Shown: positions 1 through 10,892, counted from the first letter of the stretch. The stretch is DNA of 64,000 nt from Lepidostoma basale (GCA_022606425.2 JAHDVF020000854.1:1-64000), one strand, 5' to 3'. The notes: generated from the sequence alone by a model not told the origin. Numbers and translations: made by a program.

Positions 1-153
1 TTAAAGGTTGGTCATGTTGGAAGTCGGAAGAATCGACGTGCGTGTATGACTCGCTATATGAATGTGGCGGAAGCTAGAGAGGTGTGCCAGAATAGAGTAA
101 TGGGGCGGTCTATTCCCTCTCGCTACCCCTACGGGGAAACGGCGTGATGAATT
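1..153 (+). mobile_element. LINE-A 3' end (cut by window edge)
   Basis: This fragment matches the LINE-A C-terminus: it encodes relatives of VGHVRSQRNRRACMTRCMNV and ends in a form of the YPFGETA-stop signature just before 149. LINE-A is the commonest non-LTR family in this window; the fullest copy is at 48983-49455. Several codons have drifted and no TTAG tail remains. Confidence 0.8.
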
Positions 154-275
154 GTTGGTGTTCTTTAAATATAATATAATGAAAATAATATTGAATATTA
201 GATAACTGCATTGAAACAGTAAGTATGTTTCGGATATTTGACCATCTATTATAATTTAAGTAAAAAAACACTACA

Positions 276-307
276 CTGAAGAAGGATGTCAACCATCCGA
301 AACATAT
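276..307 (+). repeat. Hammerhead-like motif, foldback family
   Basis: CTGAAGA, one A, stem II GGATG/CATCC with a short loop, then GAAACAT. It follows the CUGANGA-stem-GAAA layout of hammerhead ribozymes, but the GUC after stem III is lost. The surrounding AT-rich DNA has nothing else I recognise. Confidence 0.5.
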
Positions 308-309
308 AT

Positions 310-1135
310 TTTTCAAATATAAATTAACAAAGTGGGTCCATAACAAAATACATCTCTATATAATTCAAAGATTTAATGGCTATTTGAAAAACGGGCAACG
401 TGCGTATTTTGGACGGACTATAACACACCCCGCTCGGTTTGTGAAGGTTGGGCGCTCAATTTTTCGAAAATATGAGAAAATTCCCAATACAAATCACATT
501 ACGTTAGTTCAAAAAACAAGTTTGTTCTCGGTATCGCTCGGTGTAGATATTTTTTCGTTTCGGTCGTTTCAATTTCGCCTTCTCCGATTCGGATATTGAA
601 TATATATTTTGTTTTACTTTGCAAGTATCAGAAAAAGTTTGTTTTTTACTGGGTGTGAATGAAAGTTGGCATACGTGCTCAATGCCGTCAACGCACCCGG
701 AAAACGTAAGAACTTTTAGCAAGAAAGCCTCTTTGTGAGGGATGACGTATAATCATAATACGATTTTATTAGACACATCCTTTCAGGAAACAGTCATTTC
801 AGACATAATTTACCAAGTTATTCAAACACCCCACACGTATATTATTATTATGATTCTTATTCTTTTGATGAATCTTCACGTGCCTTCAATGTTGACTTAA
901 ACTTTTACAATAATAAAATGACTGAAAATTCAAATGTATACGTTTTCTTGTTATGTAATAAAAATACTTTCTTTCCTCGTGTTTGAAATGAAATAAAAAA
1001 ATAGGCCATTGTTTTGCCCGAAATAATTAAATAATTATTTTAATTCACGTACGATCGTTTTCTAGAAGTTTAAAAAATATTTTATAGAATAAGTTGTATC
1101 CCCTTTACATGACATTATTTAATTTAAATGCATAT
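310..1135. other. AT-rich DNA, no gene recognised
   Basis: Open frames here are short and unremarkable. A fragment near 995-1015 (ccattgttttgcccgaaa) resembles the GGCCGAAACA end of a foldback family seen at 30855, 49810 and 58250. Confidence 0.6.
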
Positions 1136-1640
1136 CATTCATTCATTCATTTCTCGGCGCTACATCCCGGTGTGGGACATGGCCTCCTCCACAACGGTCC
1201 TCCACTGACTTCTGTCTCTGGCCATCTCTCTCCATTCCTCAGCTCTTTTCATTTTCTCCCAATCTTCTTCCACGCAATCAGCCCATATTTTCTTCGGTCT
1301 GCCTCTTGGTCTCATTTCGCGGGGCACCCATCTGGATATAATTTGTGGTGTTCTACCCTCTGGCATTCTTTCCACATGGCCAGCCCACCGTAGGCGTTGA
1401 CTTACAGAATCTCCCTACTGTTTCCTATTTAATCAGTTCTTCAAGTTAAAAGTTTCTTTTAATTCTGTAAGTCCCATCCTCCAGCGTGGGTCCAAAATTT
1501 TTTCTCAGTATTTTCCTCTCAAAAACCGCCAGCCTGCCTTCTCTCTGCGTTAGAGATCATGTCTCACAGCCGTAAGTGACTACCGGTTTTATGATAGTCT
1601 TATATATTAAAAGTTTGGTATTCCTGAGTAACTTGGTGTA
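1136..1640 (-). mobile_element. LINE 3' end with (ATGA)n tail
   Basis: A 5'-truncated non-LTR element. Its minus frame reads HVERMPEGRTPQIISRWV, then RGRPKKIWADCVEEDWEKMK and RDRSQWRTVVEEAMSH. This is the typical C-terminal tail of insect endonuclease-reverse transcriptases (GRP-KKW motif, then DR--W). The 3' end has a short (ATTC)n run on the plus strand at 1136-1152. Upstream (1400-1640) the frame is broken but still shows LINE-type sequence. Confidence 0.75.
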
Positions 1641-1714
1641 CAATATTTTATTCACTTATTTACACAACGCTTTATTTAAAATTTAAATCAATTTAAAAAG
1701 TTTAAATTCAAACA

Positions 1715-1752
1715 AACATGTTTCGGACACATAAACCTACCATCGGTGTAGT
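1715..1752 (-). repeat. Degenerate hammerhead-like motif
   Basis: The minus strand reads CCGATGG, a stem, then TCCGAAACATG. It is a weak copy of the motif described at 37947, in AT-rich DNA between two LINE fragments. Confidence 0.3.
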
Positions 1753-1967
1753 TACCTATTATACTCGTATGTACATACAAAATAAACATTTTATGAATGT
1801 GATCCGTTATGACAGATGATAAAATATTTTTTTTCGAACGTTTTATGCGTTTGTTTTAACAAATATTTTGATAAAATAAAAATTAAATTTAAAAATAATG
1901 CGGTCCAGATCTAATATTTCGACGAAGGAAATCGGTTATCAACAAACACAAAAACAAACAAGCCATC

Positions 1968-2505
1968 ACGCCGTTTCCCCGCAAGGGTAGGCAGAGAAAA
2001 TGGACCGCAACACTACTCTATCATGGCAAACCTCTCTAGCTTCCTCCATATTCATACAACGAGTCATACACGCACGTCGCTTCCGCCGACTTCTAACATG
2101 AGCAACTTTTAAAATTTAATTAATTTGGTCATGGCATGTTTTCCTCGGTCTGCCTCGACTCCGTACTCCATTTACATCATTAAAGTTTACTTTCTTAACC
2201 ATTATTTCTCCAACATGCGTTCCATATGTCCGAACCATCGCAGCGATCCTTTCAAAATTTTGTTCATAATGCCTTGTTTCGCTCCACATTCCTTTTTTAT
2301 ATAAGCATTTGAGATTCTAACGTATATCGTTCTACTACACATACGTCTTAGGGACCTCATCTATACCGCATTTATTCTGCTTTCATCATTCTTCTGCTAG
2401 TTTGATGCTTCGCTTCCATACATTAGGAATGGCACCAGAAACGGCCGTTTTTGCTTTCATTGATAAATTCCTGTTTCCAAAAACTATTCTTAAAGCTCCA
2501 TTCAA
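1968..2505 (-). mobile_element. LINE-A 3' portion
   Basis: Starts at ccatcacgccgtttccccgc, the LINE-A 3' end without the tail repeat. It runs through the RGRPRK, HMERM and MRSLRRMC coding blocks to the segment encoding the peptide before GSEAWNWQKKD. The frame is broken at several points. Confidence 0.8.
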
Positions 2506-2610
2506 AAAAACAATAAACCAATTATTAGAAAGTGTACACATTATCATGCATTACTGGAAATAATAAATAATCAAAATTTAGTTCAGAGAAATACTGCCAT
2601 TTAATAAAAC

Positions 2611-2711
2611 TAACTTACTAACCATCACGTCGTCTCCCCGAAAGCGTAGGCAGAAATAATGGACTGAGACACTTTAACCAATGCGACACTCCATCCTTCT
2701 CTTTTCGCTCC
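2611..2711 (-). mobile_element. Short chimeric element (SINE-B) with LINE-A tail, truncated
   Basis: Begins with the LINE-A-type end (accatcacg, then gtctccccgaaag) but continues into the non-LINE body seen in full at 6662-6856 and 35643-35836 (gcgacactccatccttctct). Confidence 0.65.
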
Positions 2712-3254
2712 ATTTAATTACATTTAATTACAACAGCAAATCTATATTATATTTATAAATTAATTATTTCGTTAAAACAGCGTGTAACTCTAGCATTGAA
2801 AAGATCGCTAATTCTCCTATTTACTTAATTTATAAACTCTGTATGCGGTGTGCTCTTACATACACAACTAATTTAGTTAAACAGCGCGGTCGGATGAGCA
2901 ACTACGAAAGATAATGATTAACATTATGCCGTTCCTTTACGGCCAAACACAAAATGGATTCCAGCGCCCCGGAGCTCACAAAGAACGGAATAAAATTGAG
3001 ATATGTAACATTGTTAACTCGTTAGTATAATATCATAGAATTAGTATGCAAATTGCTGGCCATTCCCGCGATGGCCGGCCGTTCTACGCCCATAAACGTT
3101 GTTCTTCGTAGGTTCGCGGACTAATGCGTTCTGGCACTCTTTACATCGGCACCAGTCACTGCATTGTTTTTTATGTCAACACATATGAAAAACGTTTTAT
3201 ATGTTATGTATTGAACATTAAGGAATGTATAGAAAGTTAAAAATAAAGTTGCAT
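2712..3254. other. No gene recognised; mostly unique sequence
   Basis: 2880-3170 is less AT-rich (gatggccggccgttc) and matches no repeat elsewhere in the window. It could be old single-copy DNA. No exon signal was found. Confidence 0.5.
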
Positions 3255-3425
3255 AACGGGTCATGGAAAGTTGTGTGTTGGGTATCTCGCTTACAGACCA
3301 TAAATATAACCAACGTGGAGATTAGAAGACGCACCGGGATCACTGATATAGGGATACGTAATGCGGGGATTAACCGGAAATGGGCTGAAAATATGTGCCA
3401 ATGGTAGCCCGTTATCAAACCAAAT
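3255..3425 (+). mobile_element. LINE-R fragment (RT C-terminal region)
   Basis: The frame NNVEIRRRTGITDIG followed by KWAENMCQW matches the LINE-R tail (RNEEIRRRTKLTDI, then KWQWAGHVARQ) at 29965-30412. It is short and diverged. Confidence 0.55.
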
Positions 3426-3990
3426 CAAATCAGTTTATTTAAAATTTAATTAAAAATTATTTTAAAAATATTAAAAAAACACGAATGTTTCAAAGGATAC
3501 CTCCATCTTCAGCCGTAAAAATATAATAAAAACTAAACAAAGAAAGACTAATATAAAATTCAATACAGTAATTCAAATTTAAAAATTAACCTGGGCTTTG
3601 TTATAAGAACTGATAAATAATAATAATGCATGATGATAATATAAAAAAAAAATTAGAAAAAACTTACATTTGAAAAGACATAATTTATATAGAAATTAAT
3701 AAATGATTAATTTGCACTTGATTGGGAATGGGAGCTTGGTAGATTATATGTACGCAAAGTATTTAAGGATAAAGGAGTGAAAGGAGGAATCTGATTATTA
3801 ATTTTGTTTTCACTCAATTTCACCGACTTGAGGATTTCTTAATTTTCAAGTTTATTTAATTTATTGCTATTGTTAACTGTGTGTAGAAATTTTGTGTCGT
3901 TTTTATCGAAACTATGGTCTATTTCAATACAATGGTTTGCCATCTTAGAAAAAATGTTATGTTTGGTGAAAGCTTGTTTGTGTTTATTTA
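3426..3990 (-). repeat. Foldback family B arm with hammerhead-like motif
   Basis: At 3487-3518 the minus strand reads CTGAAGATGGAGG, loop, CCTTTGAAACATTC, a decayed copy of the motif at 37947-37977. The rest is AT-rich family B sequence shared with 23120-23400. Confidence 0.55.
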
Positions 3991-4100
3991 CTCATACTCG
4001 TTTTCCTCGGGCTTTCTCTATTTATATTTCCATTTAAATCGTTAACATAAATATTTTTTACCATTCATTTTTCATTTATTCTTTTCATGTATTCAAATCA
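3990..4100 (-). mobile_element. LINE-A internal fragment
   Basis: A short antisense piece covering the segment between the HMERM and RGRPRK coding blocks (cgttttcctcgggctttctc onwards). Heavily diverged. Confidence 0.5.
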
Positions 4101-4199
4101 TGCAAATGTTTAACTTCTATATTGGCCAATTGCAGGGCACAGTGTTAGAATCTTGTTTATCTAAAAATATGATTTTCTTAATAAAATTCACTGTGTTTC

Positions 4200-4470
4200 A
4201 GCTAGGTTTTCAGCGCTTCAATAACGTGAAATCACGTCAACAAGATCGCCCCAACAGTCAGCGAAGCATAGAGCCGTTTAATATGGGTGTACCCAGAATT
4301 CTAGATGGGCTATGCACGTCCGGACGTTTGCCGAGCGAGGGTGGTCGAACGAGGGGTCGGGTGCATTGGGTATTGCGCAGCTCGGGGTGCGATGATTTCG
4401 GTTAAGTGCTTGAATTTCAATTTTGTTCCAGCGGCTATAAATGTCTTCGGGGCAAAATTCGAATTTTGAA
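4200..4470. other. GC-richer unique segment
   Basis: About 270 bp that stand out from the AT-rich surroundings (tccggacgtttgccgagcga) and match no repeat in the window. Both strands have short open frames, none recognisable. It could be an unrecognised exon, a regulatory block or an old insertion. Confidence 0.35.
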
Positions 4471-4569
4471 TCGACGGAATTATTGAATCTATTAGCATAA
4501 CTCACCAATATGACTATTACCCTCTATTTGTCACATAGGAAATTAACTGTTACACTTTTTTAATATTTA

Positions 4570-4860
4570 TTTTTTATATGCAAGACAATAAGGGATCACG
4601 TGAGGAACACCAGAATAAAGAGAGATATATGAGGTTGAGGATATTATAAGATAGAGAAGACAGCGAAAAAGGAACTGGTCATGTTCAAAGAATAGACACC
4701 ACCAGACTCCCCTATATTGCATTGCATAATCAACCTTATGGGACTCGTCCTCGTGGAAGACCTCCTAAAAGATGGAAGGACAGCTAGAAATCTACCTCAC
4801 AAGAGGATCAACACTCTGGAGAATCCGTCTACAATAAGAAAGAAGAAGAAGAAGAAGAAT
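4570..4860 (+). mobile_element. LINE-D 3' end with (GAA)n tail
   Basis: A 5'-truncated relative of the copies at 44885, 47930 and 61325. It shows a GHVQRIDTTRLPYIALHNQP block followed by GTRPRGRPPKRWKDS in broken frames, and ends in a gaagaagaagaag run at about 4842-4858. Confidence 0.7.
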
Positions 4861-4892
4861 ATTTTTTTATTTTGATGTATTTCTTTACTGAC

Positions 4893-5032
4893 TAACCTTC
4901 ACGCTGTCTCCCCGGAGGGGTAGGCAGAAAAAAATCGACCTCCGCATTGTTCTGTCCTGACCTACTTCTCTCGTTTTCTCTACATTCATACATCGTGTCA
5001 TGTGCGCACGTCGATTTCTCCGACTCCTCGCG
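4893..5032 (-). mobile_element. LINE-A 3' end, left half of a head-to-head pair
   Basis: Starts at the 3' terminus (cttcacgctgtctccccgga) and is cut at tcgcgtgg, where it meets a plus-strand LINE-A copy. Confidence 0.8.
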
Positions 5033-5530
5033 TGGCAGTGCATAACGGTGTACCGACTCTTATGTATGGAAGTCTAGCATGGAACTGGCAAAAGAAGGAT
5101 TAAAGTTGAATATATGCAGTAGAAATGAGATCTCAAAGACGACTGTGTCGTAAATCTGTATATGACAGAGTGTCAAATTCAATTACCAGATGTGAATGAG
5201 GTGCAAATAAAAGTATTATGAACAAAATAATGAAAGGAACATTAAGATGGTTTGGACACATAGAAAGAATGAATGAATAAATTATCTCACAAAAAGTATA
5301 TGTTAACAATGTAAATTGAATTGGAAATAAAGGAAGACCGAGGAAAATGGATCACAATCAAACCAATTAAATTTTAAATGTCGGTCACGCGAAGAGTCGG
5401 AGAAACCGACTTGCGCGCCTAACACTATGTATGAATGTAGAAGACGGAAATGAAGTATATCAGGACAGAACCGTGTGGCGATCCATTATTTTTGCCTACC
5501 TCTCTGCGGAGACGGCGTGATGGTTGATTA
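5033..5530 (+). mobile_element. LINE-A 3' portion, right half of a head-to-head pair
   Basis: Begins at the GAVHNGV block, passes through AWNWQKKD, FGHIERM and the RRPRK-like blocks, and ends gagacggcgtgatggttgat plus a worn TTAG tail. Numerous stops interrupt the frame. Confidence 0.8.
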
Positions 5531-5860
5531 GTTAGTTAATTAATGATACGCAATGCAAATGCATAAGGAAATGTTTATTTTTTTTCACATATGTACGTTC
5601 TTGAATTTCCATAAACGACATCAAATGCTTTAAAACTGATTCCATTTATTTAACTTTGAATAATGGCATATTGTGAATATGTATAAAGGATTCAAAGATA
5701 TATTGGTATAGCGAATACATTTGAAAAATTCGAGGTTGGTCATGTAGTCGACAAAAGATGATTGTCTTTGTGACCCGTCTTTGGAAATGTGTAATGGATA
5801 ACGACTTTTTCTTACGCGAAAGTAAATCAAATGGAACTCGATATGAAAAAATAATATAAC
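5531..5860. other. AT-rich, nothing recognised
   Basis: No coding, SINE or inverted-repeat signal was seen. Confidence 0.5.
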
Positions 5861-6480
5861 TTAGTAACCATCACGCCGTCTCCCCGAAGGGGTAGACAGA
5901 AAGTATGAATTGCCACACTTTTCTTTCCTGACATATTTCTCTCGCTTCCACAGTATTCATACATCGTGTCATGCACGCGCGTCGATTTTTCTGACTCTTC
6001 ACGTGGCCGACATTCAATATGTGATTAATTTGATCGTGCCACGTTTTCCTCGGTCTTCCTCTATTTCTAGTCATACATCGTTAACATTTACTTTTTTTAC
6101 CATTCTTTCTTGATTCATTTTTTCCATGTGTTCAAACCAGCTTAATGATCCTTTCATTATTTTGTTCATAATTCGTACCGCATTCACTTCTTATATTTTC
6201 ATTCAACAATCTATCATACACAGAGTAATCCACATTCGTCTAAGAGATCTCATTTCAACTGCATTTATTCTACTTTCATCTTTCTTTTGCCAGTTCCATG
6301 CTTCGCTTCCACACATAACGGTCGGTATAAGAACACCATTGTGCACTGCCATTTTAGCTTTTTTGGATATGTTTTTGTTTGCGATGACAATTTTAAGTGC
6401 ACCATTCACTTTGTTGCCTGCCCCAACCCTTCTTTCAATATCCCTCGCTCTCGCCCTTTTTCATTCGATATTTTGTAAAC
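5861..6480 (-). mobile_element. LINE-A 3' portion (about 600 bp)
   Basis: A long antisense copy. It covers the last codons (AYPFGETA), RKTWHDQIN, MRSLRRMW and, furthest upstream, NGALKIVIANKNISKKAKMA, which places the start of the visible RT C-terminal region. It is broken by frameshifts. Confidence 0.85.
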
Positions 6481-6661
6481 ATACTACCCAAACTCACCAT
6501 TCACGCTAATGTTGCAGACTGTCATGATTTTTCTCTTTCAAAAATCATTACGCTTGGCTCCTGATCCATGGGACTTTATTCAAGCCTGGACACTACCATA
6601 TTCCTTCTTCATAATAATGAGCTATTTTATGCTCATATTAAAGATTGTGAAATAAATTCTA

Positions 6662-6856
6662 ACTAACTAACTAACTAACCATCACGCCGTCTCCCCGAAA
6701 GGGTAGGCAGAAATAATGGACTGTCACACTTTTACTGATGCGGCACTCCATCCTTCTCTTTTCGCCCCGCGGGAGTCGCGGTGTGATGGGTTGCGAACCT
6801 CATCGCGACCAATAGGCATCTCCCGCGCACATTTCGATCTTCCAACATCCACAAAA
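6662..6856 (-). mobile_element. SINE-B: short element with LINE-A 3' tail
   Basis: About 195 bp. The last 60 bases are those of LINE-A (cctaccctttcggggagacg ending in the TTAG tail), but the body is unrelated and non-coding. The body includes gaggttcgcaaccc, which resembles a pol III B box. A second copy is at 35643-35836 and a truncated one at 2611-2711. Confidence 0.7.
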
Positions 6857-6955
6857 TAAATCTTAAACAAATAATAGAAAATACAATGATATAAAATAAA
6901 ATAACAAAATAAAAATAATTTAATACAAAATGTTATTTTTAGATGGTGCACATTT

Positions 6956-7570
6956 CGTCACCTGAGAGTAAGAGGGTTCCAACTGACAAAAGTAAAAAGC
7001 TGAGACAAATGAAGTCAAAGTTTCTAAGACTTGTATTTTAGTAACGAACGACGATATTTTAATGAAATTTTCTACAAAACCCAAGAAGTTATATATCTTT
7101 GATATACATTTAAAAAAATAACTAATTTTTATAGTTAACACTGTTTTTTTAATGTCTTAAAAATCAGATGGACCCCTACTCATCTATTATCGTGACAAAA
7201 CGTTAGTGAATAAGGGTTCAACAGCAAATGGAACCCTCTTCACTAACTTGCGTATAACAAACCGTCAACTGAGAGTAAGAAGGTTCCAACTGATAAAACT
7301 AAAAAGCTGAGAAAAATTAAGTCAAAGTTTTTAAGACTTGTATTTTTGTAACGAACAACGATATTTTAATGAAATTTTCTACAAAACCCAAGAAGTTATA
7401 TATTTTTAATATACATTAAAAAAATACTTATTTTTTTAGTTAACACTTTTTTTTTATATCTTAAAAATCAGATGGAACGTCACTCATTTATTTTCGTGAC
7501 AAAACGTTAGTGAATAAGGTTTAACATCAAATGGACCTTTTCACTTACGTGCGTATAACAAACGTTGAAA
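6956..7570. repeat. Tandem duplication of the transposon left end
   Basis: Two copies with a 307-bp period begin at 6956 (cgtcacctgagag) and 7263 (cgtcaactgagag) and run in parallel for about 300 bp. Both include the TIR, an AAGCTGAG block, and a closing segment with CAGATGGA and acaaaacgttagtgaataag. The second copy carries several substitutions and small deletions. Confidence 0.9.
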
Positions 7571-8005
7571 TAGATTGACTCTCCATTATTTTGTGATAGC
7601 AAATAATAAAAATAAATATTTTATTCTACATTATTTTTGCATTTAACAATTTTTTTTTTAAAAAGATTCAAAATATTATAACTTTAAAAATTATTGTTTT
7701 TGCCTAAGGAAAAAGGTTTTCAATTCTTATATTAACACTCTACTTAATGATTTAGAAACGGTGAATTAATGAAAAAAACTATGTAAAACAAAAATCTATA
7801 AAGTTGGTATTTATTTAATAATATAGTCATACATAATATAAAGAGTAAAATCGTACAAATAACATATTTTGGAAAAAAGAAAGAATGAATTAGAACTTAA
7901 AGTGTATTTTTTTATTTTAATTTTAGTAATATAATAATACAAAATAAAAATAAAAACGGAAAAATAAAAAGAAAGAGAACGAAGTAAGACATCATATGTG
8001 GCTTT

Positions 8006-9231
8006 TTATTTTATTTTTAGTACAGTTTTATAATATTGTTGATCTTGAAGAGGCATGTATTTCAGCATCTCTTTTGAATCATAATTTTTTGGAGTAGGCA
8101 ATGAATCGTTCAATTTTAAAGCCTTTGGTTCCAAAAAACTTTCATTTCCGGAAGTCCATTTTATCCGTAATTTTTCGTTGTGACGGAGATTTACACTATT
8201 TACTTTACTATAATCTCCAAAGTCAGTCCAATAAGATACCGTATGCAGTGTTTGTGTATTTTCAGTATTTTTACTTGAAGAAAGGGAACTGAGGAGAATT
8301 TCAATTTTTTTGATGCAAGTCCAAAGTCTTTAAAGTCTCCTTCATTTGTATTATTCTCAAAGGGTTTTTGGTATTAATTTTTTTTAAACATCTGACCAAT
8401 CCAATAGGAGAAAATAATTCGATTTTTGAGAGAGCTCTCTCAATCGTGCTATGAGCACTGTCTACTTTTTAGCACGACAGTAATGAAATTCTACAGTGAG
8501 AAATGAAGATATATGCATTTTGACATCCTCAATAATTTCCTGACGAATACTGTTGCTTGAAGTTTGTCCTCTCATATCTGGCTGTGGAGTGTTACTTCGG
8601 CTCTTATTTTTGTGCACATTATATATAGGCTTTTGAGAAATAGATAACGTCGAGGTATATAATATTTTGCAAACCTGGAATTTATTTTCTTTCACTTTAA
8701 AAAAGTACAAGAAAGAAAAGGATTTATATGATTTAAGATTTTCATCCTGACGATTTGGTATTTTCGTCAAACAGCGTGTAGTACTGTTAAGAATAAAATG
8801 GTATTTCACATTTTGATCTAATTTATAGTAATTAGAAAACTAATCCACCCTCTCGTCATGGCTGATTTTAGTGGCGCACTTTTCAATGTTGTAACCTGTA
8901 TCTGGCTAACGAGTTTTCCCTGTCTGATTGTATATTGTTTTCCAGTTTGGTGATTTTCCTTCAGTATGGCTGTTTTCCATTTGTTGGTTTCAGCAATATC
9001 ACAATTAGGATCTTTTGTAACATTTTTCAAATTATAAAACAATTTTAGCTTATCAGAATCACTAACGCTCATCATGTCTTCCACTGATTTCCTTATGTTA
9101 TCTTCCAAACTACATGTTGACAGAAAAAACGCGCCGGAATCAGAGAACAAAAGAACCAATAATTGATATGAAGTTACATAGATACGTTTTGACACTTTGT
9201 TGGTTTCAGGTTTGGAATAAAAGGGTTCCAT
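8006..9231 (-). pseudogene. Decayed transposase-like protein of the 6956-9511 element
   Basis: Three blocks are seen in different frames. Block 1 (9231-8818) is open for 137 codons and includes SVSDSDKLKLFYNLKN. Block 2 (8809-8462) contains VCKILYTSTLSIS, DMRGQTSSNSIRQEIIEDV and VEFHYCRAKK. This resembles a widespread insect transposon-like family with a conserved VCK-FF--TL-I, RGKH-N and SIP--ESHY-R pattern (recalled from general knowledge, not searched). Block 3 (about 8290 to the stop at 8006-8008) ends with KNYDSKEMLKYMPLQDQQYY, like the C-terminus of that family. Only about 170 bp separate blocks 2 and 3, where family members have a long catalytic region, so the core is probably deleted. 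It is not functional. Confidence 0.6.
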
Positions 9232-9511
9232 CTGAAGCAGTTGAAACTCTTTTACCGAGAAGCGTGTAAATTTTTTGGCGACAGTTGGAGTAATAAGGTT
9301 CCAACTGTAGATGAATCCTTTTTCACTGAATTTGGTGTTTTGAATGATCAGATGGAACTTGATTCTTTTCGTAACATCATAATGATGATACTATTACATG
9401 TTTTTATTTATTGTACGTATAGATAAGGTCAGTAAGAACCCGTTTCACGAAAAAAAGCTATACGAGTATGTGAAATTTTGTAAGTTGGAACCCTCTTACT
9501 CTCAGGTGACG

Positions 9512-9890
9512 ATTTGTCTATTTAATTTATGTTCCACGAATCCACCGTTTTTTTAATTTAGCACATAATGTAATAACACATAATGTTTTTCCGATGTTGC
9601 ACATGTTGACATGGACGATCCGGACTTTTGAGTTTATTTAATTTATGTTACACGTATCCACCGTTTTTTAAATTAGCTGTTATATGATTAAATTAATGTT
9701 CCACTTTTTTATTTGGCAGTAATTAGGCACTTAAAACCAACCAACACCATCAAGAACTTTAAAAGAATATTGAAGAAATTATTCAAATTGTCATTGGAAC
9801 AAATGAAAAATTTATATCTAAAATAAATTCTAATGCCACTAATTAAAAAAATAAATATAACGTATTTAAAATACAATATTTTTTTGTGAA
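9512..9890. repeat. Imperfect direct repeat, otherwise AT-rich
   Basis: The phrase ttatgttccacgaatccacc at 9527 recurs with changes at 9645 (ttatgttacacgtatccacc), about 118 bp apart, each followed by gttttttaa. No gene was seen. Confidence 0.5.
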
Positions 9891-9892
9891 TG

Positions 9893-10170
9893 TACACATA
9901 TACTTGTATACGAATACTGGATTTCACCTATTGCGGGCTATCAGTTAATGATTTAATTGTATCTTAATAGAGACGAAGACGCAAATTGGAAACTGAATAT
10001 GGTTGATCAAGGTGTTTACAGGACTTTTGACCTGTCATTGGTTGGGTTAAGCGCACGCTTTATGTAATTACAACATTCTCCATTCCACCTTTTTCTTATG
10101 ACCATGTCTTGACAAATTTTTGGAAGTCGTATATATGTTAAAGTCCTCAACCAGATTTCACATGTCAGTT
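9893..10170 (+). mobile_element. MITE-A, single arm
   Basis: Contains the terminal block cttgtatacgaatactggat and the core attgtatctyaatagagacg, then tgacctgtcattggttgggt and the palindrome-like aagcgcacgctt. It is one half of the structure seen in full at 31105-31612. Confidence 0.7.
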
Positions 10171-10703
10171 TCAATGTGCCATCTATGAATATTTAAAATA
10201 CAATTTATAAGTAGAAGTGAACACAAGTGGAAGCACATTAAATACATAATAATAAAGAAATTTTGTATATATATCATATTTTTTGTTTTCATTATTAAAA
10301 TGAACTTCTAGCAAGAAGATTCATAAAAAACATTAATTATTAGAAGTGAAATCCATAACAATTATTAAGGAGCTATGAAGTTGGCAAAGAATTAATAGTA
10401 AGTACGAGTAGTTAAATATTTTAAGCATATAAATAATGAATAGATATTAAAGAATACAACATGTTTTATTTTACGACGATAGATAGATATTATAATAGAT
10501 ACCAACTTGTATCAACAACACAAAATGTTTATTATTTTATATCTACCATATAAGTATTTAAAGTAACTTTGTAGCAAACATTCAAAGGGAAAACAAGTTT
10601 ATAGAAAAGTTGTTGAGATAAGCTCGATATTTTTATACTGTTAAAAGTGTTGGAACGGTTTGAACGCTCCGGTTTTCCCAGAGGAAATTTGATCTGTACT
10701 GAC
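10171..10703. other. Neuroligin downstream intron, AT-rich
   Basis: Contains a stretch (10217-10262, cacaagtggaagcacattaa) shared with 19745-19790 near the foldback end that holds the RTE insertion. No exon was found. Confidence 0.5.
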
Positions 10704-10892
10704 CGTTTGCGACAGGTGACACCATAAGAAAGTTGGCGCAGGCGGCGCCGGTACCGTGGCCAGCGAGCGTCACGGCGCCTGGGTCCCCACGGAAAGCGCC
10801 GATGTTGTCCTTCACCCATTGCAGCGCCGCCACCTGGTCCAGGAGACCAAAGTTGCCGATTGAGTTGTCGGATATGCTGGGCTTCATGAATC
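10704..10892 (-). CDS. Neuroligin-like gene, internal exon (downstream of the two seen)
   Basis: A 189-bp exon (63 codons, about 60 percent GC by eye in an AT-rich setting) continuing the 12543-12704 exon. It contains GNFGLLDQVAALQWVKDNIG, then AFRGDPGAVTLAGHGTGAAC and ANFLMVSPVAN. The nucleophile elbow reads GHGTGA where active esterases have GXSXG, so the catalytic serine is absent, as expected for neuroligins, which bind neurexin instead of hydrolysing esters. The acceptor ...tttatcag precedes 10892; the donor GT is at 10703-10702 (gtcagt). It is phase 1 at both ends, so it can be spliced without frame loss. No following exon (expected ...LFHRAI-MSGSAL) was seen between 1 and 10700. Confidence 0.92.

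Larger units (their letters stand above)
6956..9511 (-). mobile_element. Unclassified 2.56-kb DNA transposon with 29-bp perfect TIRs
   Basis: The element is bounded by identical 29-bp inverted repeats at 6956-6984 and 9483-9511, beginning CGTCACCTGAGAGTAAGAGG. The flanks read ATTT on both sides, a possible 4-bp target duplication. The left end exists as two tandem copies with a 307-bp period. Inside, on the minus strand, are three frames of a decayed transposase-like protein. Short motifs of the type TTCCAACTG or CAGATGGAAC recur near both ends, like subterminal transposase binding sites. The superfamily cannot be assigned from the sequence. Perfect TIRs around a broken gene suggest that the ends were maintained by trans-mobilisation or that insertion was fairly recent. 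Confidence 0.8.

Noticed and set aside
8006..9231. Intact, active transposase
   Set aside because: Three frames, stops between them, and too little sequence between blocks 2 and 3 for a catalytic core.
10704..10892. Catalytically active carboxylesterase
   Set aside because: The nucleophile position reads GHGTGA without serine, and the upstream exon matches neuroligin.
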